A stretch of DNA of 64,000 nt, from positions 1 through 64,000 of the forward strand of contig NZ_JALKAS010000001.1 of assembly GCF_023015695.1 (NCBI RefSeq), written 5' to 3'. Numbering within the stretch: position 1 is the stretch's first letter; every line of letters begins with the position of its first letter. Below the pieces are notes generated by a model. It saw only the letters and a program-made list of their open reading frames with translations. It was not told the DNA's origin and did not search any database. Positions 30,356 to 39,428 of this stretch are shown here, piece by piece. Made by a program: the position numbers and the translations under genes. The DNA is from Jannaschia sp. S6380 (lineage in GTDB: Bacteria > Pseudomonadota > Alphaproteobacteria > Rhodobacterales > Rhodobacteraceae).

Positions 30356-31654
30356 ATGAGCGACACGCACGCCCAGTCCGTCGCCTTCGTCCGCGAAAGC
30401 GAGATTCCCCCGGCTCCGCCCCCCGCGGCCGGGACCGGTGCACTCCTGTGGGTTCGCAAGAACCTGTTCTCGGGGCCGTTCAATACGATCATGACCATCC
30501 TAGGGCTCCTGATCGTCTTCTACCTCCTCTCCGGGCTGATCCCCTGGATCCTGAACGGGACGTGGGAGGGCGGTGACATCCGCGAATGCCGCGAACAGCT
30601 GCAGGGCAATGGCGGCGGCTGCTTCGCCGTCATCGCCGAGCGCTGGCCGCAGCTTCTGTTCGGCTTCCAGTATCCGGACTACCTGCGCTGGCGCCCCACC
30701 GTGGCGTTCCTTCTGTTGTTCCTCGCCGTGCCCCCGGCGCTCTTCGTGATGTTCCTGCCGCGTTGGACCTTGGTCGCAACGGCACTTTATCCGTTCGTCG
30801 CGTATTGGCTGATCTGGGGTGGAACGGCCCTGGCGCCCATCTTCGCGGCCGTGGGCCTATTGGTCGGCTACCTCGTCTTCTCGCGCGTCGAGAAGCGGGG
30901 TTTCGTGCAGGGCCTCGCCGCCGGCATCGTCGCGGCCGTCGCGGTCTGGTGGGTCGGCGGAACCATCGCCGAGGAATTCAGCCGCACCCTTCGCCTCGAG
31001 GCGGTTGAGAGCCGTTCGATGGGGGGGTTCATGCTCAACATGATCCTGGGCATCGTCTGCGTCTCGCTGTCGATCCCCCTGGGCATCCTGCTCGCGCTCG
31101 GCCGCCAGTCGCGCCTGCCGATCGTCAAGGGGTTCTGCGTCGTCTTCATCGAGTTCGTCCGCGGCGTGCCGCTGATCACGCTGCTCTTCGTGGCGAACGT
31201 GGTGCTGGCCTATTTCCTGCCGCCGGACGCGAATTTCGACCTTATCATCCGGGTGATCATCATGATCACGATGTTCTCCTCGGCCTATATCGCCGAGGTC
31301 ATCCGGGGCGGGCTCGCCGCCCTGCCCAAGGGGCAGTACGAGGCCGGGGACAGCCTGGGTCTCGACTATGCGCAGTCCATGCGGCTCATCATCCTGCCGC
31401 AGGCACTCAAGATCTCGATCCCGGGCATCGTCAACGTGGCGGTGGGCCTGTTCAAGGACACGACGCTGGTCTCGGTCATCTCGATGTTCGACCTGGTGGG
31501 CATGATCCGCGGGCCGATCCTGTCCTCGACCGACTGGGCCGGCGTCTATTGGGAGTTGTGGGCCGCGGCCTGTGTGCTGTTCTTCGTGGTCTGCTACGGC
31601 ATTTCGCAATACTCGCAATGGCTCGAACGCCAGCTGCGCACCGATCACCGCTGA
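30356..31654 (+). CDS. aapM: General L-amino acid ABC transporter permease AapM
   Basis: The second channel subunit, 432 residues. A cytosolic N-terminus (SEIPPAPPPAAG) precedes several helices; the C-terminal BPD_transp_1 domain has the EAA loop LPKGQYEAGDSLGLD. The segment NGGGCFAVIAERWPQ is typical of AapM. It follows aapQ after two bases and precedes aapP by twelve, as one transcript. Confidence 0.95.
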   Translation: MSDTHAQSVAFVRESEIPPAPPPAAGTGALLWVRKNLFSGPFNTIMTILGLLIVFYLLSGLIPWILNGTWEGGDIRECREQLQGNGGGCFAVIAERWPQLLFGFQYPDYLRWRPTVAFLLLFLAVPPALFVMFLPRWTLVATALYPFVAYWLIWGGTALAPIFAAVGLLVGYLVFSRVEKRGFVQGLAAGIVAAVAVWWVGGTIAEEFSRTLRLEAVESRSMGGFMLNMILGIVCVSLSIPLGILLALGRQSRLPIVKGFCVVFIEFVRGVPLITLLFVANVVLAYFLPPDANFDLIIRVIIMITMFSSAYIAEVIRGGLAALPKGQYEAGDSLGLDYAQSMRLIILPQALKISIPGIVNVAVGLFKDTTLVSVISMFDLVGMIRGPILSSTDWAGVYWELWAAACVLFFVVCYGISQYSQWLERQLRTDHR

Positions 31655-31666
31655 GGGAAAACTGAC

Positions 31667-32446
31667 ATGGCAATGATGGACACCAACCCTGGCGGGATGA
31701 CGATCTCCGACGAGATCGCCATCGAGATCAAGAACATGAACAAGTGGTACGGCTCGTTCCACGTGCTGCGCGACATCGACCTGACGGTGCAGCGGGGCGA
31801 GCGGATCGTGATCTGCGGGCCGTCCGGCTCGGGCAAGTCGACGCTGATCCGCTGCATCAACGCGCTGGAGGAGCATCAGCAGGGTTCGATCGTCGTCGAT
31901 GGGACGCCGCTGTCGTCGGACCTCAAGAACATCGACAAGATCCGGTCCGAGGTCGGTATGTGCTTCCAGCACTTCAACCTCTTCCCGCATCTGACGATCA
32001 TGGAGAACTGCACCCTCGCGCCGATCTGGGTCCGCAAGATCCCGAAGAAGGAGGCCGAGGAGACCGCGATGTTCTTCCTCGAGAAGGTCAAGATCCCGGA
32101 GCAGGCGGACAAGTATCCCGGCCAGCTCTCGGGCGGACAGCAGCAGCGGGTGGCCATCGCGCGGAGCCTTTGCATGCGCCCGCGGATCATGCTGTTCGAC
32201 GAACCGACCTCGGCGCTCGATCCCGAGATGATCAAGGAGGTGTTGGACACGATGATCCAGCTCGCCGAGGAGGGGATGACCATGCTCTGCGTGACCCACG
32301 AGATGGGCTTCGCGCGGCAGGTGGCGAACCGGGTCATCTTCATGGATGCCGGCCAGATCGTGGAGCAGAACGAGCCGGAGCCGTTCTTCCAGAACCCGCA
32401 GAACGAACGCACCAAGCTGTTCCTGAGCCAGATCCTGGGTCACTGA
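31667..32446 (+). CDS. aapP: General L-amino acid ABC transporter ATPase AapP
   Basis: AapP powers uptake by ATP hydrolysis at the inner face of the membrane. The 259-residue protein has Walker [10 protein letters not shown], the Q-loop, signature LSGGQQQR, Walker [13 protein letters not shown] and the switch His in CVTHEMGF. Polar amino acid ATPase features ([11 protein letters not shown]) are clear. It closes the aap operon and is followed by a terminator. Confidence 0.96.
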   Translation: MAMMDTNPGGMTISDEIAIEIKNMNKWYGSFHVLRDIDLTVQRGERIVICGPSGSGKSTLIRCINALEEHQQGSIVVDGTPLSSDLKNIDKIRSEVGMCFQHFNLFPHLTIMENCTLAPIWVRKIPKKEAEETAMFFLEKVKIPEQADKYPGQLSGGQQQRVAIARSLCMRPRIMLFDEPTSALDPEMIKEVLDTMIQLAEEGMTMLCVTHEMGFARQVANRVIFMDAGQIVEQNEPEPFFQNPQNERTKLFLSQILGH

Positions 32447-32493
32447 CATCGGAGAGTCGGAGGGCGTTCGCAGCCCTGTTACAGACTTTTCTC

Positions 32494-32523
32494 GCACCGG
32501 GCGTCGGAAGGCGCCCGGTGCCT
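32494..32523 (+). terminator. Terminator after aapP
   Basis: A perfect 10-bp stem (GCACCGGGCG / CGCCCGGTGC), loop TCGGAAGG, followed by CTTGTTT. It ends the aap operon. Confidence 0.8.
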
Positions 32524-32608
32524 TGTTTAACAGGGCGAAACGGACGCCACCCCCTGTGCACCCCGCGTGCACCCCCTGTGCATACGGTCGGTGCGTCTTG
32601 TAGGTTTG

Positions 32609-32824
32609 TTAACAGGTTGGGGATACGATCGCCTGTCCGCCGCGCATGTCGCCCGCAACGATCTCTGGCGTTCCCGTCTTGTAGATGCGGGCGATCTCGT
32701 ACTGCTGGATTGATGCCGTGCAGTACGGCTGCGGCTTTGGTCGGCCGGCCGAAACCAGGAAATAGGTGAAGCCGTGCGCGTGGCGAGGGGCTTGGACGAG
32801 TCTGGTTTCAGATGGGGTGCAAGG
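32609..32824 (-). pseudogene. Orphan gene fragment without a start
   Basis: A 71-codon open frame on the - strand reads plausible protein (HGFTYFLVSAGRPKPQPYC, then QQYEIARIYKTGTPEIVAGD and SPTC before TAA). No ATG, GTG or TTG is available near its 5' end; the first in-frame ATG would leave only the last 14 codons. It follows the MFS gene on the same strand. I recognise no family. A decayed 3' end of a gene is the best reading, but chance cannot be excluded. Confidence 0.3.
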
Positions 32825-32869
32825 TCAGCCACGAGCCCACATCAACCCATGCTGCGTGACGCGGGAGCG

Positions 32870-34162
32870 TCAGCTATCGGTTTCAGCGATTAACCTTTTG
32901 AACAACACCAAGGTCAGCATCGCAGCAATAGAGAGAAACGCCGCACCCACAATCCATGCGATAGGTGTGGAGTAGATCTCGGCGAGGAGTCCGGCCAACA
33001 CAAGACCCAGCGCAGCGCCCAACTGTTGTATCAGCGACCTCAGAGACAGCATGGTCGACCGCTGACGGTCTCCTACGCAACGATGCAGAATGCTGCTGGC
33101 TGGTGTTTCGCTGATGCCAAGGAACACGGAATACAGGATAAAGACGGCCACGAAGCCGATGATATTGCCCTGTAATGCCAATCCGATCTGAACAGCTGCC
33201 AAGCCGGCAAAAGTCGCCGCAAGCGTCAGTGCGTGCTGCCGCCTGAAAATCCGGTTGACGTACGGAGACAGAAACGCGCCAAAGGCGATGGAGAAGAAAT
33301 AGGTCGCAGTCACCGTACCAATGACGGTGTTTGCATAGCCTTCGTCCAGCATGGGCTTTGCGTGGGTTGGCCAGACCACCTCGACCGGGTTGGTCGCCAT
33401 CAAGACGAACGCCAGCGCTGCCAAGAGGACGGATAAGGTGGGGTGCTTCAGAGCAAGGAGGCCCGCGTCCCTGACCACCGACGGAACGTTTGCAAACCCC
33501 TGTCCGAGTGCACCGGGGTCCACCGAACGTGGTTTTTCGACAATGGCCAACATCGTGAAAACAAGCACGCCCAGCATCACGCCGAAGCTTGCCGCATAGG
33601 ACACATCATAGATACTGAACCCGAGGCTTTCCGCGACCGAGCCGAAAATATCGGGCAAAAGACCTCCGATGACGGCGCCAATTGCCAACCCCACGGCATT
33701 GGCCCACTGCGCTTTGGCCAGTGCAGGTTGCACATCCACATTTGGCGCGGCGGCCTTGAAAGTTTCGACAAACCACGCATCAAGCGTTCCTGACCTGAGC
33801 GCCCGTCCAAAACCGATGAACGCAAATGAAAGTGCGAGAACTTGGAAATCGCTGGATGAGAGAAAGAGCGCGAGCGAAATCAAGCTGGCGACGACTGCTG
33901 TCAGAAAGACGGGCTTGCGTCCGATACTGTCTGCCAAGCCGCCGAAAGGCAGCTCCATCGCCATGGTCGTGAGCGAGTAGACCCCGAAGAGAAGCGAGAT
34001 TTGAAAGAGGTCCATGCCTCGGTCGGCTAACGCCAGCGCAACGACGGCAACCGTCAAACCCATCGCGAAACGATCAAGAAACTGGTGTATCTGAAACACC
34101 CGAATGTGCCGTTGCGTCGAACCGGTCAGCGCAGCGAAGGAAAACTCTGTTTCGGTTGCCAT
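32870..34162 (-). CDS. MFS transporter, lower-GC gene
   Basis: A 430-residue major facilitator protein with about twelve hydrophobic helices. The MFS loop 2-3 signature is visible as GGLADSIGRKPVFL, and FGRALRSGTLDAWFVE is typical of uncharacterised drug/metabolite exporters. I used the ATG giving MATETEFSF; a start eleven codons upstream is possible. GC content is visibly below that of its neighbours and codon use differs, suggesting transfer. It lies alone between the aap and pha loci. The substrate cannot be read from the sequence. Confidence 0.85.
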   Translation of the reverse strand: MATETEFSFAALTGSTQRHIRVFQIHQFLDRFAMGLTVAVVALALADRGMDLFQISLLFGVYSLTTMAMELPFGGLADSIGRKPVFLTAVVASLISLALFLSSSDFQVLALSFAFIGFGRALRSGTLDAWFVETFKAAAPNVDVQPALAKAQWANAVGLAIGAVIGGLLPDIFGSVAESLGFSIYDVSYAASFGVMLGVLVFTMLAIVEKPRSVDPGALGQGFANVPSVVRDAGLLALKHPTLSVLLAALAFVLMATNPVEVVWPTHAKPMLDEGYANTVIGTVTATYFFSIAFGAFLSPYVNRIFRRQHALTLAATFAGLAAVQIGLALQGNIIGFVAVFILYSVFLGISETPASSILHRCVGDRQRSTMLSLRSLIQQLGAALGLVLAGLLAEIYSTPIAWIVGAAFLSIAAMLTLVLFKRLIAETDS

Positions 34163-34299
34163 GCCTGCAACATCGACGTTGCCGCCATCATGCACAACGC
34201 CTCAGAGGAATTGGCATCTAGTCGGCGCAAGCCAGGGCGGCCGTCCGAACGAGCGCCGCAAAGGGTCGCTCCGTCCCCGCACGGCAGCCGCGCCAACCG

Positions 34300-34872
34300 C
34301 TACCCACCAACACCCATCAGCGCGGCGGCGCGCTGTTCGCGCGTCAGGACCTGCGGTGAGACTGTCGGGGTGCCCGCGTCGTCGAAGAAGGGCGTGTCCC
34401 GCCAGTCGCCGTTCAGGTTCTTGGCCACCATGCGCGAGACCATTCCGCCGACCATGCGGGCCGTTCCCTTGTGGCGTTGCTTGCCGCCGGGGGCGGGAAT
34501 GAATGCCTCGGCCACGACCGGGCCCGCGTCGTCGGGCGTGTCGAGGCGGTCGGCATTGACGCCGACATGGACCAGCCGGGCCTTGAGCGGGGTGAAGAAC
34601 AGCGGCGTGTCGCAGCAGGTCGCGTACCAACGGAGCGCGCCACGAGGCGTGTGGCGGAATACGCGCAGCTTCTCGCCGCCCTGGGTGATCTTTACGCGGT
34701 CCTGCGTCGTCTGCAGGATCCCGACCTTTTCGGGGTCGGCGAGGCCCAGATGCGTATAGGCCGCCCGGCAGTCGTGGCAATGGCAGATGATATGGGTGTA
34801 GGCGGCGGGCGAGACGTCGGCGATCTCGCCCCGGAGCGTGCCACAGGTGCAGGCGAAGCCCAGCGAGGGCAT
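34300..34872 (-). CDS. DUF6151/GFA-like cysteine-rich protein
   Basis: A 190-residue protein with the zinc-binding pattern of GFA-like domains: FACTCGTLRGEI, then ICHCHDCRAAY, and a later CC (ATCCDTPLFF). GFA domains bind zinc and are often called glutathione-dependent formaldehyde-activating, a function not shown for most members; this one fits the DUF6151 branch best. Its start overlaps the phaZ stop (TGATG), so it is translated from the phaZ transcript. It has no signal peptide. Confidence 0.78.
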   Translation of the reverse strand: MPSLGFACTCGTLRGEIADVSPAAYTHIICHCHDCRAAYTHLGLADPEKVGILQTTQDRVKITQGGEKLRVFRHTPRGALRWYATCCDTPLFFTPLKARLVHVGVNADRLDTPDDAGPVVAEAFIPAPGGKQRHKGTARMVGGMVSRMVAKNLNGDWRDTPFFDDAGTPTVSPQVLTREQRAAALMGVGG

Positions 34873-36194
34873 CAGACTGCGATCCGGCCGTCGCCCAGAG
34901 CTTCGGGCGCGGGGGTGGCGGCGGCGCGTCGGCCCCGGCGGCGTTTGGGCGCGGCATCGGCATCGTCGGAATTGGCGTCGATGAAGTCGAGCACCAACGG
35001 CCGGATGTTGCGCCGCCAGGAACCGCCGGCGAAGATACCGTAATGGCCCGCCTCGGGTTCGAGGTAGCTGGCCTTCTTGGCGTCGGGCAGCCCGGTCAGC
35101 AGGTCGAGCGCCGCGACGCATTGGCCCGGGGCCGAGATGTCGTCCTTGCCGCCCTCCACCGTCTTGACCGCGACGGAGGTGATCTTGCCGATATCGACCT
35201 GGTGGCCGTCGACGATGAAGCGGTTTTGCGCGATCTCGAGGCCCTTGAAGACGCGCTCCACCGTGGAGAGGTAGAATTCGGCGGTCATGTCCATAACCGC
35301 CAGGTATTCGTCGTAGAACCGGTTGTGCCTGTCGTGGTCGGAGGCGGCGCCACGGGCGACGGCCATGATCTGGTCGCGGAAGGCGCGGCCATGCGTCTCG
35401 GCGTTCATGGAGATGAAGGACGATAGCTGCAGCAGGCCGGGATAGACCATGCGGCCCACGCCCGGGTACTGGAAGCCGACGCGCTGGATCATCGACTGCT
35501 CCAGCTGGCCCATGGTCACGCGGCGGCCGAAATCGGTGACGTCGGTGGCGGCGGCATCCGGGTCGATCGGGCCGCCGATCAACGTCAGCGTGCGCGGCTG
35601 CGCGGCGGGGTCGCGTTCGGCCAGGAGCGCGGTCGCCGCCAGCGTCAGCGGCGCGGGCTGGCACACGGCGATGACGTTCAGGTCGGCGCCCAGGTGTTTC
35701 ATGAAGTCGGCGAGGTAGAGGGTGTAATCCTCGACGTCGAACTTGCCGGCGCTGACGGGGATGTCGCGGGCATTGTGCCAGTCGGTGATCCAGACGTCGG
35801 CATCGGGTAGGAGCGAGGCGACCGTGGAGCGCAGGAGCGTGGCGTAGTGGCCGGACATCGGGGCGACCAGCAGGATGCGCCGGGTCCGGGGCGGGCGGCC
35901 AGAGACCGAGAAGCGGACGAGGTCGCCGAAGGGGCGGCTGATCTCGACCTCGGGCTCGACGAGCATGTCGTGGCCCTCGTGGGCGGTGATGGGCGGGATG
36001 TTCCAGTCGGGCTTGACCACCATGCGGGCGAAGCTGCGCTCGGTGACCTCGCCCCAGGCGGCGAGCATCTTGAACATCGGGTTGGGCACCATCGCGGTGG
36101 CGGGATAGCTGGCCCAGGTGCGGGCCGTCGCCCCCAGCCAGGCATTGGTGTTACGGGCGGCTTCCATCATGTCGTAGGCGGCCATGTATCGCAT
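34872..36194 (-). CDS. phaZ: Intracellular polyhydroxyalkanoate depolymerase
   Basis: PhaZ hydrolyses stored poly(3-hydroxybutyrate) granules. The 440-residue protein matches the intracellular short-chain-length depolymerase family: MSGHYATLLRSTVASLLPDA, then VWITDWHNARDIP, and the nucleophile region VIAVCQPAPLTLAA with a cysteine in the lipase-box position. The ATG with AAGGGG upstream was chosen; a second ATG three codons later (MAAYDMM) is possible. It is divergent from phaC with a 124-bp shared promoter region. A basic C-terminal tail (KRRRGRRAAA) ends the protein. Confidence 0.92.
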   Translation of the reverse strand: MRYMAAYDMMEAARNTNAWLGATARTWASYPATAMVPNPMFKMLAAWGEVTERSFARMVVKPDWNIPPITAHEGHDMLVEPEVEISRPFGDLVRFSVSGRPPRTRRILLVAPMSGHYATLLRSTVASLLPDADVWITDWHNARDIPVSAGKFDVEDYTLYLADFMKHLGADLNVIAVCQPAPLTLAATALLAERDPAAQPRTLTLIGGPIDPDAAATDVTDFGRRVTMGQLEQSMIQRVGFQYPGVGRMVYPGLLQLSSFISMNAETHGRAFRDQIMAVARGAASDHDRHNRFYDEYLAVMDMTAEFYLSTVERVFKGLEIAQNRFIVDGHQVDIGKITSVAVKTVEGGKDDISAPGQCVAALDLLTGLPDAKKASYLEPEAGHYGIFAGGSWRRNIRPLVLDFIDANSDDADAAPKRRRGRRAAATPAPEALGDGRIAV

Positions 36195-36285
36195 CGTCGA
36201 ACCCCTTCGTCTGCGGGCGGCGCCGGTTGGATCCGGCAGGCCCTGTTCTCCGGCCACGCATCGCGTATGGTGGGGGAACGCAGTT

Positions 36286-36299
36286 AGCAGTTGCAGCAC
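36286..36299. promoter_or_regulatory. Candidate PhaR site in the phaZ-phaC promoter region
   Basis: GCAGTTGCAGCA is a TGC-rich motif like those bound by PhaR in Paracoccus. It lies 20-33 bp upstream of phaC and in the divergent region with phaZ. A similar cluster precedes phaP. Confidence 0.45.
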
Positions 36300-36318
36300 G
36301 ATCGCGGGAAGGCAAGGC

Positions 36319-38157
36319 ATGAGCGCAGAGGATCACGCGAACGGAACGGCCAGTGATCGGGCGGACACGGCTGCCGAGGCCGCGGCGCTGGAGCGTCTGA
36401 ACGCGAACCTGGTGCGCATGGACGAGCTGACGAAACGGCTCGTCGCGGCGTTGTCGCAACGGCGCGGGGCCGATCACGGACTGCAGGGGCCGGGGGTCGA
36501 TCTCTATGCCAAGGCGATGGCCGCCTACTGGGCCGAGATGGCCAGCAACCCCGGCAAGCTGTTCGAGCAGCAGGTCGGATATTGGGGGCAGGCGCTGCGG
36601 CACGCGATGGAGGCGCAGACGGCGCTGGCCAGCGGCAAGCCGGTGCCCGCGCCAGACGACCAGCCCAAGGACCGGCGTTTTGCGAACCCGCTGTGGCAGG
36701 AGCATCCGTACTACAACTTCCTCAAGCAGCAGTACCAGATAAGCGCCTCGGCCATCCGCGACACGGTGGCGGGGCTGGAGGGGCTGGAGGCGGCCGACAA
36801 GCGGCGGGTGGAGTTTTTCAGCCAGCAGATCGTGGATCTGTTCGCGCCCACGAACTTTCTGGCGACCAACCCTGAGGCGATGCAGAAAGCGGTCGAGACC
36901 GAGGGCGACAGCCTGGTAAAGGGGCTGGAGAACCTCGTGCGCGACATCGAGGCCAACCAGGGCGACTGGCTGGTCACGCTGTCGGACCCCGACGCATTCC
37001 AGATCGGCGGCAACATCGCCACGACCGAGGGCAGCGTGGTCTATCGTAACCGGATGTTCGAACTGATCCAGTATGCGCCGACGACCGAAAAGGTGCGCGC
37101 TGTGCCGGTCGTACTGTTCCCGCCCTGGATCAATAAATTCTACATTCTGGACCTGAAACCGCAGAACAGCCTGATCAAATGGATCGTCGATCAGGGATAC
37201 ACGCTGTTCGTGGTCAGCTGGGTGAACCCGGACGCGTCCCATTCAGACGTGGATTTCGGCACCTATGTCGACGAGGGGTTCCTGACGGCGATCGACACCG
37301 TGAAGGCGATCACCGGGCAGTCCCAGGTCAACGCCATCGGATACTGCATCGCCGGCACGACGCTGGCGGCCACGCTGGCGCTGATGTCGCGGCGGGGTGA
37401 CGAGTCGGTCCGCTCGGCCACGTTCTTCACCACGCTGGCCGATTTCGAGGACCCGGGCGAGATGGGCGTGTTCCTCGGCGAGGATTTCGTCGAGGGCATC
37501 GCCCGCGAAAGCGCGGCCAAGGGCTATCTGGACAAGTTCTTCATGGGGCGGACGTTCAGCTATCTGCGCTCGAACGACCTGGTCTATGGGCCGGCGATCA
37601 GATCCTACATGCTGGGCGAGGCACCGCCGGCCTTCGACCTGCTCTACTGGAACGGTGACGGGACGAACCTGCCTGGCCCGATGGTGACGGAATACCTGCG
37701 CCGCTTATGCAACGACAACGAGCTGGCCACGACCGGGTTCGACCTGCTGGGCGAGGCGGGGCTGACGCTGGCCGACGTGCAGGTGCCGCTTTGCGACATT
37801 GCCTGCGAGACGGATCACATCGCGCATTGGCGCGGTGCCTGGCAGACCGCCCGCAAGTTCGGAGCGAAGGACAAGACCTTCATCCTTTCGCAGTCCGGGC
37901 ATATCGCGGGGATCGTGAACCCGCCGTCGAAGAAGAAGTACGGCCATTATACGAACGACGACATGAAGCTCGCGACGCCCGAGGACTGGTTCGCGGGCGC
38001 CATCTTCCACGAAGGATCCTGGTGGCCCCGGTGGGAGGAGTGGCTTCGCGGGCGGTCGGGCCGACAGGTGGCTGCGCGCGCGCCGGGTGGACCCGATCAT
38101 CCTGTCCTGCAGGCCGCGCCGGGCAGCTATGTGCTTCCGAAGGGCCGCGCCGCCTGA
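36319..38157 (+). CDS. phaC: Class I polyhydroxyalkanoate synthase
   Basis: PhaC polymerises 3-hydroxyacyl-CoA into granule polyester. The 612-residue length fits class I. The N-terminal PhaC domain precedes the alpha/beta-hydrolase core; the lipase-like box reads GYCIAG with the catalytic Cys at residue 343, and later CETDHIAHW and SQSGHIAGIVNPP carry the catalytic Asp and His. The box has Ala where the textbook motif has Gly, as in related Rhodobacterales. The ATG follows AAGGCAAGG. phaP follows in the same direction. Confidence 0.95.
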   Translation: MSAEDHANGTASDRADTAAEAAALERLNANLVRMDELTKRLVAALSQRRGADHGLQGPGVDLYAKAMAAYWAEMASNPGKLFEQQVGYWGQALRHAMEAQTALASGKPVPAPDDQPKDRRFANPLWQEHPYYNFLKQQYQISASAIRDTVAGLEGLEAADKRRVEFFSQQIVDLFAPTNFLATNPEAMQKAVETEGDSLVKGLENLVRDIEANQGDWLVTLSDPDAFQIGGNIATTEGSVVYRNRMFELIQYAPTTEKVRAVPVVLFPPWINKFYILDLKPQNSLIKWIVDQGYTLFVVSWVNPDASHSDVDFGTYVDEGFLTAIDTVKAITGQSQVNAIGYCIAGTTLAATLALMSRRGDESVRSATFFTTLADFEDPGEMGVFLGEDFVEGIARESAAKGYLDKFFMGRTFSYLRSNDLVYGPAIRSYMLGEAPPAFDLLYWNGDGTNLPGPMVTEYLRRLCNDNELATTGFDLLGEAGLTLADVQVPLCDIACETDHIAHWRGAWQTARKFGAKDKTFILSQSGHIAGIVNPPSKKKYGHYTNDDMKLATPEDWFAGAIFHEGSWWPRWEEWLRGRSGRQVAARAPGGPDHPVLQAAPGSYVLPKGRAA

Positions 38158-38179
38158 CACTGACCCAGGGGAAAGAATT

Positions 38180-38224
38180 TTTGCTGCAGTGCAGAAATCG
38201 GGGTTGCAATGCCGCGGTGCAGCA
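38180..38224. promoter_or_regulatory. TGC-rich PhaR-like operator upstream of phaP
   Basis: The stretch contains TTGCTGCAGTGCAGAA, GGTTGCAATGC and GGTGCAGCA, a cluster of TGCA-type half-sites like PhaR targets in Paracoccus denitrificans. It lies about 80-125 bp before phaP and fits repression by PhaR until granules titrate it. Confidence 0.6.
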
Positions 38225-38304
38225 TCTATTTCACTCTCAGCCGCTGAGGAGCCGGCCCGATGGTCGGGCAGACCTCGCGACGATGAGACAAACGGAGAGA
38301 TACC

Positions 38305-38751
38305 ATGACCAACCCGCAAGACTTCACCAAGTACATGTCCGACATGATGGGCTCGTTCCCCGTCGACACCTCGGCCATGAGCGAAGCGTTCAAGACCCAG
38401 GCCGCCTTCGCCGAGAAGCTGAGCCGCGTCGCGCTGAACGCAGCCGAGCAGTCGGCCGAGATCAGCCACAAGTGGACCCGTGAGACCCTGACCAAGATGG
38501 GCCCCGTTGCGCAGGTCAAGGACGAGCCGGCCGACTACGCCAAGTCCGTCACCGATTTCGCCTCGGCCTCGGCCGAAGTCGCCGCCGAGAACATGGCCGC
38601 CTTCGCCGAAGTCGCCAAGAAGGTGCAGATGGAAACCGTCGAGCTGATGATGGCCGCCGGCAAGGAAGCGCAGGAAGATGCGACCGCCGCCGTCAAGAAG
38701 GCGACCGCCGACGCGACCACGGCCACCAAGAAGGCCGCGACCGCCAAGTAA
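38305..38751 (+). CDS. phaP: Phasin
   Basis: Phasins coat polyhydroxyalkanoate granules and set their size and number. The 148-residue protein is helical, begins MTNPQDFTKYMSDMMGSFP and ends in an Ala/Lys/Thr repeat region (VKKATADATTATKKAATAK) that resembles the basic tails of other phasins. No cysteine is present. An AACGGAGAG site precedes the ATG. A strong terminator follows, so it is made independently of phaR. Confidence 0.9.
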   Translation: MTNPQDFTKYMSDMMGSFPVDTSAMSEAFKTQAAFAEKLSRVALNAAEQSAEISHKWTRETLTKMGPVAQVKDEPADYAKSVTDFASASAEVAAENMAAFAEVAKKVQMETVELMMAAGKEAQEDATAAVKKATADATTATKKAATAK

Positions 38752-38771
38752 GGTCGGGACCGTTCAGGTTC

Positions 38772-38807
38772 GGGGCGGGGCGCCATGGGGCGCCCCGCCC
38801 CTTTTCG
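38772..38807 (+). terminator. Terminator between phaP and phaR
   Basis: A perfect 11-bp stem (GGGGCGGGGCG / CGCCCCGCCCC) is followed by TTTTCGTTT. It lies 20 bp after phaP. Confidence 0.85.
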
Positions 38808-38866
38808 TTTGCGCTTTCCCTCTGCGGCGTTACGCTTCCGCTGCACCGCAACAAGAGGGATCGGAC

Positions 38867-39427
38867 ATGCCGGACGAATCGAAGCCGCTGCTGGTCAAGC
38901 GCTACGCGAGCCGCAGGCTCTACAACACCGAGACAAGCGACTACGTGACGCTCGAGGACATCGCGGGGTTCATCCGCGCGGGGCGCGAGGTTCAGATCGT
39001 CGACCTGAAGTCCGGCGACGACCTGACGCGCTCCTACCTGCTGCAGATCATCGCGGAGCACGAATCCAAGGGCGAGTCGGTGCTGCCGCTGGGGGTGCTG
39101 ACCGATCTGGTGCGGTCCTATACCGGCGCGGCGCAATCCGTGGTGCCGGAATTCCTGGCGTCGAGCTTCGAGGTGCTGCGCTCGGGTCAGTCGAAGATGG
39201 TGGAGAACATGACGGCCATGAACCCGATGGCGCAGATGCCGGGGTTCAAGGCCATGCAGGAGCAGCAGGCCGCGTTCTTCAAGGCGATGACCGGCGGCTG
39301 GAAGGCCCCGGAGGAAGCGTCCGACTCCCCGCCGCAGCCCACCGAAGGCCAGTCGCGCGAGGAACTGGACGCGATCCGCAAGCAGCTGGCCGAGATGCAG
39401 GCCATGCTGTCGCGGATGAACAAGTAG
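38867..39427 (+). CDS. phaR: Polyhydroxyalkanoate synthesis repressor PhaR
   Basis: PhaR represses phaP and related genes and is released by binding nascent granules. The 186-residue protein has the N-terminal PHB_acc_N DNA-binding domain (VKRYASRRLYNTETSDYVTL) and a PHB_acc region (DLTRSYLLQIIAEHE). A Met/Gln-rich stretch and a C-terminal coiled-coil segment (EELDAIRKQLAEMQAMLSRM) follow. It has its own leader after the phaP terminator, and its likely targets are the TGC-rich sites upstream of phaP and phaC. Confidence 0.94.
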   Translation: MPDESKPLLVKRYASRRLYNTETSDYVTLEDIAGFIRAGREVQIVDLKSGDDLTRSYLLQIIAEHESKGESVLPLGVLTDLVRSYTGAAQSVVPEFLASSFEVLRSGQSKMVENMTAMNPMAQMPGFKAMQEQQAAFFKAMTGGWKAPEEASDSPPQPTEGQSREELDAIRKQLAEMQAMLSRMNK

Positions 39428-39428
39428 G

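Noticed and set aside
30857..32572. A 571-codon antisense frame across aapM and aapP
   Set aside because: Same compositional artefact; both + strand genes carry all catalytic motifs.
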